DNA of 64,000 nucleotides. Source: an uncultured Verrucomicrobia subdivision 3 bacterium. GTDB lineage: Bacteria > Verrucomicrobiota > Verrucomicrobiia > Limisphaerales > UBA11358. Numbering within the stretch: the stretch's first letter is position 1; every line of letters begins with the position of its first letter. Location: positions 61,871 to 125,870 of the forward strand of contig CAIPKV010000062.1 in the NCBI GenBank assembly GCA_903865745.1, read 5' to 3'. The notes beneath the pieces were generated by a model. That model made no database searches. It saw only the letters and a program-made list of their open reading frames with translations, and had not been told where the DNA came from. The position numbers and the translations under genes were made by a program. Below are positions 1-8,127 of the stretch, piece by piece.

Positions 1-1
1 G

Positions 2-1054
2 CGCGCCAAGGTCGGCGCGGTTCTCCTCGGCGCGTTTCTGCTTTTCGACCTCGTGCGTGCGGATTTGCCCTACGTCATTCACTGGGATTACAAATTGAAA
101 TACGAGGTCGGCACACTAAATCCTATCGAAGATTTTCTGCGCCAACAACCTTACGAACACCGCGTGGCTGCCTTGCCGTTCCGCGCGCCGGAGGGCATGG
201 AACTGCTCGACGAGCTTTACCGCATCGAATGGATGCAGCACCACTTTCCTTACTATAACATCCAATGCCTCGACATCATCCAAATGTCGCGCATGCCGGC
301 CAATTTGAAGGCTTACCTCGAGGCGCTTACGCCGCGCGGCACGCCGGAATCCGTCCCGTTATTTGCCCGCCATTGGGAGCTAACCAACACGCGCTATCTC
401 CTCGGCGCGGCCGGTTATCTGGACGTGCTCAACCAGCAGCTTGACCCGGGCCAACATCGCTTCCGCATCGCCCAACGTTTTGAAATCGGCCCCAAACCCG
501 GCTACCTCCAGCCGCAGCAACTCGAAGAGCTCACCGCCATTCCGAATGACAACGGCCGCTACGCGCTCTTCGAATTCACCGGCGCCCTGCCTCGCGCCAA
601 GCTGTATTCCAACTGGCAGGTCAACACCAATGACTCGGAGGTTTTAAAAACGCTTTCCGACTTGAATTTTGATCCGGCGAAAACCGTCCTCATTGATACG
701 CCCGCGAAAGCCCTGCCCACCGCCACCGCAACCAATGACAACAGCGGCACCGTCGCGTTCACCAGCTACGCTCCGAAACACATCACTTTCGCCGCGACCA
801 ACAGCGCACCGGCCGTCATGCTGCTCAATGACCAATACGACCCCAACTGGCATGTCACCGTCGATGGCCAACCGACCGAGCTCATGCGCTGCAATTACAT
901 GATGCGCGGCATTTATCTACCCGCAGGCACGCACACAATTGAGTTCAACTTCACCCTGCCCCACAAGCTGCTTTACGTCACAATCTCTGCGATGTTGCTG
1001 GGTGTCCTGCTCAGCGTTTACCTGCTGATTGCCGGGCGCAAGCCTCAGTCATAG
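2..1054 (+). CDS. YfhO family membrane protein, C-terminal part (cut by window edge)
   Basis: The frame is open from the left edge, so the true start lies outside the window; the GTG at 53 is internal. The visible part begins in a hydrophobic segment (VGAVLLGAFLLFDLV), continues as a large soluble domain of roughly 280 residues, and ends in one C-terminal membrane helix (LLYVTISAMLLGVLLSVYLL) with a short basic tail. This matches the end of YfhO-type proteins: a polytopic membrane part followed by an extracytoplasmic domain whose last section reads like 'YDPNWHVTVDGQPTEL'. The complete paralogue at 8128-10374 ends in the same way (YYHPWHAYLDGQRVPL). YfhO proteins are thought to act on cell-surface glycopolymers in some bacteria; the substrate here cannot be inferred. 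It converges on the NIF3 gene with a few bases of overlap. Confidence 0.75.
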   Translation, partial: RAKVGAVLLGAFLLFDLVRADLPYVIHWDYKLKYEVGTLNPIEDFLRQQPYEHRVAALPFRAPEGMELLDELYRIEWMQHHFPYYNIQCLDIIQMSRMPANLKAYLEALTPRGTPESVPLFARHWELTNTRYLLGAAGYLDVLNQQLDPGQHRFRIAQRFEIGPKPGYLQPQQLEELTAIPNDNGRYALFEFTGALPRAKLYSNWQVNTNDSEVLKTLSDLNFDPAKTVLIDTPAKALPTATATNDNSGTVAFTSYAPKHITFAATNSAPAVMLLNDQYDPNWHVTVDGQPTELMRCNYMMRGIYLPAGTHTIEFNFTLPHKLLYVTISAMLLGVLLSVYLLIAGRKPQS

Positions 1055-1810
1055 TCCGGTCGGATGATCTAGAAAAACCCACGGCACGCTGAATTTCTCG
1101 GACAGCGTCGCCGCCAGCGCCTTTACGCCGAAGGTTTCCGTGGCGTAATGGCCGGCGTAAAAAACATTCAGCCCTAGATCCTCCGCCAGCGCGAAAGTCC
1201 AATGCGGCCCCTCGCCGGTGATAAAAGTATCCACGCCCTCGTCCGCCGCCCGCTGCAATTCCCCACCCGCGCCGCCGGTGACCACGCCAATGCGTTCGCA
1301 CAACTCATTTCCACCCGGTAACAGCTGCGGTTTAACGCCGGTCGCCCGCGCCAGCCTCGCCGCCAGTTCTGCCCGCGAAATTCGCGCGACCGCTTTGAAG
1401 CCGATGTTCTGTCCGTGACTGAAGAAGAATGGCTTTAGGCTTTTCAGGCCCAGTGCGGTGCACAACTGTGCGTTATTCCCTAGCTTGGGGTGCGCATCGA
1501 GCGGCAGGTGGGAGCTATAAACTGCGAGATTGTTTTCTGCGAGCAGCCGGAGCAGCTCATAATTTTTCCCCGTCCACGGCTGGCGCGGACTCCAGAACAG
1601 CCCGTGATGCACGAGGAGCAAATCCGCCTTCGCCGCGATGGCCAGCCGGACCGTCGTGAGGCTCGCGTCCACCGTGGCGGCGATGCGCGTGACCGTGCCG
1701 GAGTTTTCCACCTGCAACCCGTTCACCGCGCCGTCGTAATCGCCGATTTCGCGCGTACGCAAAATCTGATCGCAATGTTTTACTATGAGCGCGAGTCGTT
1801 TATTCGGCAT
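1049..1810 (-). CDS. NIF3-like dinuclear metal-centre protein (YbgI family)
   Basis: About 253 residues from the ATG at 1810; the open frame extends 11 codons further upstream, but MPNKRLALIVKHC is a normal start for the family. Characteristic metal-binding patches are visible: LLLVHHGLFW near residue 75, the SSHLPLD segment about 30 residues later, and GHYATE near the C terminus, which together supply the His, Asp and Glu ligands of the two-metal site. NIF3/YbgI proteins form hexameric toroids. Their cellular role is unsettled (GTP cyclohydrolase I type 2 and metal-chaperone roles have been proposed). No functional link to its neighbours is evident. Confidence 0.9.
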   Translation of the reverse strand: MPNKRLALIVKHCDQILRTREIGDYDGAVNGLQVENSGTVTRIAATVDASLTTVRLAIAAKADLLLVHHGLFWSPRQPWTGKNYELLRLLAENNLAVYSSHLPLDAHPKLGNNAQLCTALGLKSLKPFFFSHGQNIGFKAVARISRAELAARLARATGVKPQLLPGGNELCERIGVVTGGAGGELQRAADEGVDTFITGEGPHWTFALAEDLGLNVFYAGHYATETFGVKALAATLSEKFSVPWVFLDHPTGL

Positions 1811-1850
1811 GCGCGATGAAACCAAATTACCGCCAAACCGCAAGCGGCAA

Positions 1851-2114
1851 TCAGCCGTGATAGCCCATCGGCTTCAGGAACGTCGTCGTGTCACCGCTCG
1901 GCGGCACGCCGTCATGGCGCACCATGGCCTGGCAGAGCGTCTGATTGATACTGAACGGCGGGCCATGGAGCTGATAGCCGGCCTTCAGCTTACGGTTCAC
2001 CTTCTCGGCGAAATGATGGAAGCCAGCGTGATAATCGTCTTCGTTACTTACGACCACAATGTAGTCAGTAATGCCAGAATTAGCCGCCACGGGGGCATAT
2101 GCAACACTTGTCAT
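1851..2114 (-). CDS. Small DUF1737-like protein
   Basis: 87 residues from an ATG at 2114. The central part (TDYIVVVSNEDD, then FAEKVNRKLKAGYQLHGPP) fits the short DUF1737 pattern, in which a beta strand, an amphipathic helix and a 'GW/Y-Q-x-x-G-G/P' turn follow each other. Function of the family is unknown. It is followed after about 40 bp by the NIF3 gene on the same strand, so the two may be co-transcribed. Assignment rests on the pattern only and is moderate. Confidence 0.6.
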   Translation of the reverse strand: MTSVAYAPVAANSGITDYIVVVSNEDDYHAGFHHFAEKVNRKLKAGYQLHGPPFSINQTLCQAMVRHDGVPPSGDTTTFLKPMGYHG

Positions 2115-2252
2115 AGGGATGGACGCAATCTAGCACCGCCGATGTTTTTTGCAAAATATTTTTTGTCTCCGCCCTAAAAAACCTCATCTCCCCGCTTCAA
2201 CGCTTAATCTAGCTGTTGCCCCGCGTGCCCTCGTGCGGCAAAATTTAACTTC

Positions 2253-3227
2253 ATGGTTCGTCCCCAAAATGAACTGGGTTCCCTGCGCTTCAGCCGCCTT
2301 GAAAAAGAGCGGCTCCTGCTGGCGTTGGTCTTTTCCCTGCTCGTTCACCTCGTCGTCTGGGGCGGCTATGAGTCGAATAAGAAGCATGGCTGGCTTAAAA
2401 AGCTTTTCCCGCCCAAACATCCCAAGCTCGTCCTGCTCCAGCCCAAACCGCCCGCGCCGCCCGTGGACCCGACCATCTTTGTCGACATCTCGCAGGCGTC
2501 CGCCGACGCGCCCAAGACGGCGAAATATTATTCCGATAAAAACTCCCGCGCCGCCAATCCCGATACCGACGCCGACGCCAACCAGCCTAAGATCACGGGC
2601 AAGCAGCATGATATGCCCAAGCTGAATGACACGCCGCGCCCCACCAAGAGCAAGCCCGTCAATCCCACGCCCCCGGCGCCTCCGCAAAAACCTACGGAAG
2701 AAAAACCCCAGGAAGCCAAGCCCGCCTCCGCCCTCCAACCCGGCATGCTCCAGCCCGGCAAACCGGCGGATACGCCTACGCCGGAAAAAGACGTCACTCC
2801 GCCCGAACGTCCGCGCACCATTCGTCAGGCGCTCGCGCAAGCCAATCAACTTCCCGGCCTCCAGATGCAACAGGACGGCGGCGTCAAGCGCCACGCGTTG
2901 TCTTCGTCCTTGGATGCCATTGCCACGCCCTTCGGCGCCTATGACCGCGCCATCGTCGAGGCCATCAGCCAGCGCTGGTATGACCTTCTGGACAGCCAGC
3001 AGTTTGCCGATAGCCGCACCGGCAAGGTCAACGTCTACTTCCACTTGAACCCGGATGGCTCGGTGACGGAACTGAAGATTACCGGCAACTCCGTCGGCGA
3101 TCTGCTGGGCTATGTCTGTCAGGAAGCGATTGAACAGGCCGCGCCCTTCGCCAAATGGCCCTCCGATATGAGGCGCATGGTCGGCACTAATTTTCGCGAA
3201 ATCACCTTCACGTTCTATTACTATTGA
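2253..3227 (+). CDS. tonB: TonB/TolA-like energy transducer
   Basis: 324 residues. A short cytoplasmic N terminus is followed by one membrane helix at about residues 21-38 (LLLALVFSLLVHLVVWGGY, including the helix His that TonB proteins use). A long Pro/Lys/Glu-rich periplasmic linker runs from about 55 to 190, then a C-terminal domain of about 110 residues (VYFHLNPDGSVTELKITGNS) typical of TonB/TolA C domains. Family role: transmits the proton-motive force captured by ExbB-ExbD to outer-membrane receptors or to envelope-stabilising partners. exbB and exbD follow directly, giving a tonB-exbB-exbD operon. TolA-type rather than TonB-type function cannot be excluded; no receptor gene is nearby. 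Confidence 0.85.
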   Translation: MVRPQNELGSLRFSRLEKERLLLALVFSLLVHLVVWGGYESNKKHGWLKKLFPPKHPKLVLLQPKPPAPPVDPTIFVDISQASADAPKTAKYYSDKNSRAANPDTDADANQPKITGKQHDMPKLNDTPRPTKSKPVNPTPPAPPQKPTEEKPQEAKPASALQPGMLQPGKPADTPTPEKDVTPPERPRTIRQALAQANQLPGLQMQQDGGVKRHALSSSLDAIATPFGAYDRAIVEAISQRWYDLLDSQQFADSRTGKVNVYFHLNPDGSVTELKITGNSVGDLLGYVCQEAIEQAAPFAKWPSDMRRMVGTNFREITFTFYYY

Positions 3228-3252
3228 ATTAACTTTGACCGCTATTTGATTT

Positions 3253-3846
3253 ATGGAAAACGCTGTTTATGTCCTGCTCGGCCTCACTTCCGTCGTGTGT
3301 GTGGCCGTGATTCTCTGGCGCGGCTGGATGCTCCGCTGGAGCACCGTCGTCCCGCCCGAAATCGCCGACGCCCTGGCCGGCTGCCACACCCGCGAAGACG
3401 TAAAAGCCGTGCGCAGTTTGTGTGCGAAGCACCCGTCGCCGCTGGGCCGCCTCATCGGGCTCGCCGCCGACCGCTTGGACTGGCCGAAGGCCGATAACAT
3501 GGATTCGCTCGAAACCGCGGCGCGCCATGAAGTCGTCCACCTCGAGCGCGGCCTCGTCGTGCTGGAAGTAATCGTCGGCATCGCGCCGCTACTCGGCCTC
3601 GTCGGCACCATAGCGGGCATGATGACGGTGTTTGGCGACCTCGGCCAAACCGGTTTGAACGACGCTGCGAAGCTGGCCGAAGGCATCGCGCTCATTTTGC
3701 GCGCCACGCTGGCCGGATTGCTCATCGCCATTCCCTCGCTCATCTTCTGGAGTTACTTTAGCAAGAAGGTCGAAGTGCTGGCCGTCGAGATGGAGACCCT
3801 GTGCGACGACTTTATCCGCCGCCAATACCGCGACCCAAAAGCCTGA
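3253..3846 (+). CDS. exbB: MotA/TolQ/ExbB proton channel protein
   Basis: 197 residues with the ExbB/TolQ topology: a first membrane helix at about 5-22, a cytoplasmic stretch of about 80 residues, a second helix beginning VIVGIAPLLGLVGTIAGMM (about 103-126) and a third around 143-168 (ATLAGLLIAIPSLIFW). The 'PLLGLLGTVxGM' signature of the family is clearly present in the second helix. It forms the pentameric core of the proton-driven motor in the inner membrane. The gene starts 26 bp after tonB and is separated from exbD by only a few bases, so the three are surely one operon. Confidence 0.93.
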   Translation: MENAVYVLLGLTSVVCVAVILWRGWMLRWSTVVPPEIADALAGCHTREDVKAVRSLCAKHPSPLGRLIGLAADRLDWPKADNMDSLETAARHEVVHLERGLVVLEVIVGIAPLLGLVGTIAGMMTVFGDLGQTGLNDAAKLAEGIALILRATLAGLLIAIPSLIFWSYFSKKVEVLAVEMETLCDDFIRRQYRDPKA

Positions 3847-3849
3847 CCC

Positions 3850-4281
3850 ATGCGTTTCCTCGTTCGCAAGCGCCGCGCCGCCCCGGCCGTCATCATCGTC
3901 GCGCTCATCGACGTGCTGGTGGTGCTGCTCATCTTCTTGATGGTAACCACCACCTTCAAGCAGCAGCCGCTGGTCAAGCTGGCGTTGCCTACCTCCACCG
4001 CCGCGCAGAAAGAAGGCGCCGAGGAACATCCGCCGCTGGTGGTCAATATTGAGGCGAACGGCTTCTATCGGTTTGGCGAAAAGAATCTGCCGCTGACCAT
4101 CGACCAGTTGCGCCCGGAAATCGTCGCGGCGGCCGCGAAGACCCCGGACGCCAAGCTCGCCATCCGCGCCGACAAAGCGGCCCCCTGGAGTAGCATCGTG
4201 GCCGTGATGGATCTGGCCAAAGCGGCCAACATTAAAAGCCTGAGCGCCTTCACCAAAGACGCGGCCAAGACGGCCCAATAA
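3850..4281 (+). CDS. exbD: ExbD/TolR biopolymer transport protein
   Basis: 143 residues. A basic N terminus (MRFLVRKRR) precedes a single membrane helix (about 13-35, VIIVALIDVLVVLLIFLMV) in which Asp21 occupies the conserved proton-carrying position of ExbD/TolR. The rest is a periplasmic domain containing the usual 'xIRADKxAPWxxIVxVMDLAKxA' pattern in abbreviated form. Third gene of the tonB-exbB-exbD operon, starting 3 bp after exbB ends. Confidence 0.93.
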   Translation: MRFLVRKRRAAPAVIIVALIDVLVVLLIFLMVTTTFKQQPLVKLALPTSTAAQKEGAEEHPPLVVNIEANGFYRFGEKNLPLTIDQLRPEIVAAAAKTPDAKLAIRADKAAPWSSIVAVMDLAKAANIKSLSAFTKDAAKTAQ

Positions 4282-4372
4282 GAAGCTCTCCGGCGGTGAC
4301 GCGCGCTGGGGCAAAGGTCTTGATTTTTTCTGCGTAACCTTCCATCGTTGAATTGCTCTAAGTGAGGATTAG

Positions 4373-4747
4373 ATGGAATACCTTGGGAATGAGCCAATGA
4401 CCAAAAACGATTACAACTCGCAGCATATCGGCAGGATGCTCGTCATCGCCGCCAGCCTGCTGTGCCTTGCCTTCCTATCGCCAGATGCGGGCAATCTCCA
4501 TGGGAGCTATTTCTTACCTGTCGCCTTGAATTCCTCCTGGCACCAGCTGGGTGATTTGGCCGCCGTCTGGTGCAGCATTAAGATCGTTGCCGTCAGCGTC
4601 GCGTTCTTTCTCCTCGTCGAAGCCGTGGCGACCTATCTGGCCCGATTAAAGCTCAACCGGCTGGCCCTCGCCATTTATTGCCTGCAAGCCATCGGGGCGA
4701 CCGGCGCTTTGGCTGGGAGCTATTACATCCTCAAAGCCCTGCTCTAA
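4373..4747 (+). CDS. Hypothetical three-helix membrane protein
   Basis: 124 residues, not recognised. The ATG at 4373 is preceded by a GAGG at a suitable distance, so I prefer it to the ATG at 4397. Hydrophobic segments occur at about residues 22-38, 58-85 and 95-120 (the last ends GATGALAGSYYILKALL), giving three or four helices with short loops. It stands alone between the exb operon and the promoter of the Pur-domain gene. Codon use resembles neighbouring genes, so it is probably real. Confidence 0.6.
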   Translation: MEYLGNEPMTKNDYNSQHIGRMLVIAASLLCLAFLSPDAGNLHGSYFLPVALNSSWHQLGDLAAVWCSIKIVAVSVAFFLLVEAVATYLARLKLNRLALAIYCLQAIGATGALAGSYYILKALL

Positions 4748-4886
4748 GCTTTAGCGCGCTGGGAACTTTTCAAGCCGGTTAATGCCACGCTGCTTAATCT
4801 CCTGCCTTTCGCCCCGCCATTGTGGATATAAAGGCCCGAAATAGTGCCAAAATGGCCTTACCCCCTTCAAATGGTAATTTTACCGA

Positions 4887-4914
4887 TTGACGATTTGCTC
4901 CATCGTGATATAAT
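4887..4914 (+). promoter_or_regulatory. Near-consensus sigma-70-type promoter of the Pur-domain gene
   Basis: TTGACG at 4887-4892 and a perfect TATAAT at 4909-4914 are separated by 16 bp. The expected transcription start (about 4921) lies only about 14 bp before the ATG at 4935, so the mRNA would have a very short leader. The surrounding 100 bp are AT-rich compared with the flanking genes. Confidence 0.75.
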
Positions 4915-4934
4915 TTACTAGGATTACCATAAAG

Positions 4935-5249
4935 ATGAACTCAAGCGATCACCTAGGGGCCTACGGGTACAAGCCGGCATACGGACATTCTGCGCCTAAA
5001 CAATGGCAAGCCCCCGCCGAGGACACGCTCCGCACGGCCGTCATGGATTGCGAGCGCAAGAGCTACCAACTTACCTTGAAGGAGAATCCGCGCGGCCGCT
5101 TCTTGCGCATCACCGAAGTGCGCGGCGGATTGCGCGCCAACATTATCATCCCGAGCACGGGCCTGAAAGAATTTCAGAAGATTCTCGCGGAAATGGTGGC
5201 CGAGGCCGAGCGCCTGCCCACCCCTCCGCCGCCCCCGAGTCCGGTTTAA
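4935..5249 (+). CDS. Pur-alpha-like single-stranded nucleic-acid-binding protein (PUR/DUF3276 type)
   Basis: 104 residues. The middle (about 37-90) has the PUR repeat layout: a beta hairpin (SYQLTLKENPRGRFLRITEV), the basic turn RGGLRANIIIP, then an amphipathic helix (STGLKEFQKILAEMV). Bacterial single-PUR proteins form dimers that bind single-stranded DNA or RNA. The first 30 residues are Tyr/Gly/Pro-rich and the tail is Pro-rich (PPPPPSP), both probably disordered. A near-consensus promoter directly upstream suggests strong constitutive expression. Downstream lie 400 bp without a gene, then repeat array A. Confidence 0.8.
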   Translation: MNSSDHLGAYGYKPAYGHSAPKQWQAPAEDTLRTAVMDCERKSYQLTLKENPRGRFLRITEVRGGLRANIIIPSTGLKEFQKILAEMVAEAERLPTPPPPPSPV

Positions 5250-5649
5250 TCCTTCCCCCCGCGCCGGCCAACGCGCCGGCGACTTCAGCGCTGCTCTTTT
5301 AAGCCGCTAGCACGGTCTTTCGCTGCCTCTTGGGTTAATCCGCAATCTGCGGACTTGGCTACTTTTTCAACTTCGACCCGCCCCTATTTTGGGAATTGCC
5401 AACCGTCCTTTGGCATTTGAACGATTTAAGTTGTGCCGGTGCGTGGTTATTCATAAACCGGTAGCAGTGGCAAAAGCTCTGCATCATTTTTTAATCTGCG
5501 ACTGTTATGGATTACAGTCGCCAGAGATGGTTCGTGACCGGCCATCGTTAGCGACCGCGCGGCGGGCATTTGACGGCGTTCCGAGATGGTTGGTTTCTCC
5601 GTTCGCTGGGTTTCCCGTCGCGCGGTCAGGCTTTTTCACCCCCCGCCTA

Positions 5650-5845
5650 GTCGCCCGCATTCCGTGCGGGAGTCCCCGCAGCCAGTCCCGAGGCTCCCGC
5701 AGCAACTCCGGGAGCTCCCGCATGGGTTGCGGGGGTTCCCGCGTTTCATCCGGGAGTCCCCGCACTGACTCCCGATGCTCCCGCACGCCTTGCGGGGACT
5801 CCCGGATCGGACGCGGGAGCTCCCGGACTGAATGCGGGGGCTTAG
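5650..5845. repeat. Array A: nine 21-bp degenerate tandem repeats (word CCCGCA / GGGAGCTCCCG)
   Basis: The word CCCGCA (or CCCGCG/CCCGGA) starts at 5654, 5675, 5696, 5717, 5738, 5759, 5780, 5801 and 5822, exactly every 21 bp with no indels, while the bases between vary. Each unit also carries the opposite half-site (TGCGGG, CGGGAG), giving dyads such as CGGGAGCTCCCG and CCCGCANNNNTGCGGG. Reading frames stay open through it on both strands because 21 is a multiple of 3; I do not regard those frames as genes. The remainder of 5250-5969 shows nothing I can name. The array ends about 120 bp upstream of the gene at 5970. Confidence 0.9.
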
Positions 5846-5969
5846 AGAAAGCATCCGGGCATCCCGCCAGTCAGCACCAAAATTTAGAAAAAGTGGTCCA
5901 ATATAAACAACCTGCCCCTAAAGCAGCCGGTGAGAACAGCACAGCAAACATCCTCTACTCCTAAAACTT

Positions 5970-6635
5970 ATGCCACACGACCCCATTCCCCCGGGCGATG
6001 AAGCCTTTCATGGTTTTATCACCGATATCACCGCTTACATCATCACCAATGCCACCGAGATGGCCGTCCCCACTGAGGCAGTCACGGCGTTGACCGGCGT
6101 CAACACCATCTGGCAAACCGCCTTTCCGGCGCATCGCACGGCCAGCAAGACCGCTTCCGGTGCCGCCGTCACCAAGGTCAATGCCCGCGACGGCGCAGAA
6201 GTGGTCCTGCGCCCGCTCATTCAACAATTGCAGTCCAACCCCAAGGTGACCGACGCGCACCGGCGGGCCATGAAGATTCCTGTCCACAGCACCAGCCGGA
6301 CGCCCACGGGCGTGCCGACCTCCACCCCGATGGGCACGGTGGGCACCAACAACCGCTTGCAGCAGAGCATTCAGTTCCGGGATTCTGTTAACACGGGTAC
6401 GAAAGCGAAACCGGCCGGCGTGCGGGGCTGCGAAGTCTGGTCCAAGATTGGCGGGCCGGCCCCGACGGATGCCAGCCAGTTGACCTTTGTCGGCCTAGCC
6501 ACGCGCACGCCGTATCTGATTAATTACACCGGGGCACAGGCGGGCCTGACGGTGTATCTTTGGCTGCGCTGGGTGAGTACGAACGGCCTGTTCGGCCCCT
6601 GGAGCGAAGTGCTGACGGCTACGATTCCGGGTTAA
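5970..6635 (+). CDS. Hypothetical protein with C-terminal fibronectin-like segment
   Basis: 221 residues without a signal peptide. The N-terminal half is helical and Ala/Thr-rich (FHGFITDITAYIITNA, AVTALTGVNTIWQTAF) and includes KVTDAHRRAMKIPVHSTSRT. The C-terminal half looks like a beta-sandwich ending in LTVYLWLRWVSTNGLFGPWS, reminiscent of the last strands of fibronectin type III domains. I recall similar unnamed proteins from Bacteroidota and Verrucomicrobiota, but no function. It is downstream of repeat array A and converges on the next gene. Confidence 0.6.
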   Translation: MPHDPIPPGDEAFHGFITDITAYIITNATEMAVPTEAVTALTGVNTIWQTAFPAHRTASKTASGAAVTKVNARDGAEVVLRPLIQQLQSNPKVTDAHRRAMKIPVHSTSRTPTGVPTSTPMGTVGTNNRLQQSIQFRDSVNTGTKAKPAGVRGCEVWSKIGGPAPTDASQLTFVGLATRTPYLINYTGAQAGLTVYLWLRWVSTNGLFGPWSEVLTATIPG

Positions 6636-6669
6636 GCCACACGGAATGGGGCGGCGGGATGGCCGCCGA

Positions 6670-7935
6670 TCATTCCGTCTTCAGGCGCATGTAAATCGGC
6701 CGCATGGCCGGCGTGCTGGGATACGTGGCGAGCAGATCGGGTATCCGCATGAGCATCCACGGCTGACGATAGTTATTCCCGTTCTTGGTATAGACCAGGT
6801 CGTCGGCCAGATAGGTGGCCGAGTGCTTGATCTCATTGCGATCGTTCATCAGGAGCAGGATGTCGCCGTACTGCGAGGGCGCAGAGATTTGATAATAGTT
6901 CTTCTGGATGTACTGCACGGCAAAGTTCGGGTCATTGAACCGGTTGTCGGGTGTCTCATTGCTAAAATTGAAGGTGGTCCAATGGCAATCCATTATGGGG
7001 TCGCCCGCCTGCGCCGGGAGTGGGAAGGTGTAGAGCCGGTCGCGGGCGAACTTGGGCATCAGGTAAAGCAGGCTGATGTCGCCGCCTTCGGGCAGGCGCT
7101 TCAGGGCTTCCAACAGCGGGCGCAAGTCGGTGAAGCGGACGTTGGGGACGGTGCCCCAGTAGGCGGCGATTTTATCAATGTCCGTATCCGGCTTGATCAG
7201 CAGCCGGCCGATAACGGCTGACTGCCGAGACATGGCGCGCGTCAGCGCGATGCGGCGCTGGGCGGTCGGAATCTGGGTGAGCAGGAATTGGTCGTCGCTG
7301 AGCTGCTGCGCGGTGCCATTCGGATACACGAGCCGTTTGAGCAACGCCACGTCAGCCGGGTCCAGGCGGCTGTCGGCGTAGATGGCTTCGATGGTGCCGG
7401 CGGGAAAAATGTAGGGGTAATCGAAATAGAGGTTCACACCCAAACCCGTCAGCGCGGTAAAAAGTTTCGCGCGCGTCGCGGCATCGAGCGCATAGAAGAA
7501 ATCGGCGGTCGGGGTCAATTGCGTGCCGGCCGCCGTCTCGGTATAGGCACCGGGGGCGAGCGCCGCCGCCGCTTGGGCGTCGGTCAAGCCAGCCTTCAGC
7601 AGCAGGCCCTTGACGGCAGCGGCATTCAGGCCGTTGAAAAACCAGACTTCCGGCTGCGGATTGGCGACTTCCTGGCCGACATACTCCACGGGGCGTTCGA
7701 GGGAGATGTCGCGCGTAACGAGTTCGCCCCACGGGCCGACATGTACGGAGCGGCTCTTGTCATTGGGGTCCACGGCGAAAGTATCGGCCAGCTTCGGCCG
7801 GGTGACCGCGGTAAGCTTGTAGGTGATGGCCGATGCGCCCACCATCAGCACGAGCGTGAAGATAATCAGGCCCGACAGCGTGAACTGAAAGGCGTTGGCC
7901 GCAGCGGCGGACTCCGATTGGCGGGGCCGGCTCAT
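6670..7935 (-). CDS. Hypothetical membrane-anchored protein
   Basis: 421 residues from the ATG at 7935 (the frame opens 15 codons earlier). One membrane helix near the N terminus (about 18-40, FTLSGLIIFTLVLMVGASAI) is followed by a large, probably extracytoplasmic domain. No motif I recognise. The C-terminal half is rich in aromatic residues (YPYIFPAGTIEAIYADSRL in the middle, NFAVQYIQKNYYQIS later), as often seen in surface or carbohydrate-binding proteins; this is only an impression. It follows the yfhO paralogue on the same strand after about 190 bp. Long and consistent with local codon use, so very likely a gene. Confidence 0.6.
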   Translation of the reverse strand: MSRPRQSESAAAANAFQFTLSGLIIFTLVLMVGASAITYKLTAVTRPKLADTFAVDPNDKSRSVHVGPWGELVTRDISLERPVEYVGQEVANPQPEVWFFNGLNAAAVKGLLLKAGLTDAQAAAALAPGAYTETAAGTQLTPTADFFYALDAATRAKLFTALTGLGVNLYFDYPYIFPAGTIEAIYADSRLDPADVALLKRLVYPNGTAQQLSDDQFLLTQIPTAQRRIALTRAMSRQSAVIGRLLIKPDTDIDKIAAYWGTVPNVRFTDLRPLLEALKRLPEGGDISLLYLMPKFARDRLYTFPLPAQAGDPIMDCHWTTFNFSNETPDNRFNDPNFAVQYIQKNYYQISAPSQYGDILLLMNDRNEIKHSATYLADDLVYTKNGNNYRQPWMLMRIPDLLATYPSTPAMRPIYMRLKTE

Positions 7936-8127
7936 AGCTGGAACGCCGGCAAACCCGTTGCCGGCGAATTGAAAACCCAAAGATACATCATGGTGGTCCG
8001 GAAGGACGAGGTCAGCGTAACAGAGGCGGCGTGGCAGGCAAATGGTATTGTAACTAAATGGTTACTTTTAGGCGCAGCCGCACCGGAAATATTTTTCAAA
8101 AGCGGATGAATGTTTGGCAAAATCCGG

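Noticed and set aside
5389..5964. 191-codon open frame through array A, and similar frames through arrays D and E (44735-45289, 44716-45021, 55385-55807, 55424-55675)
   Set aside because: 21-bp units keep every frame free of stops if one unit is; peptides are plain heptad repeats on both strands, without a plausible start context or domain.
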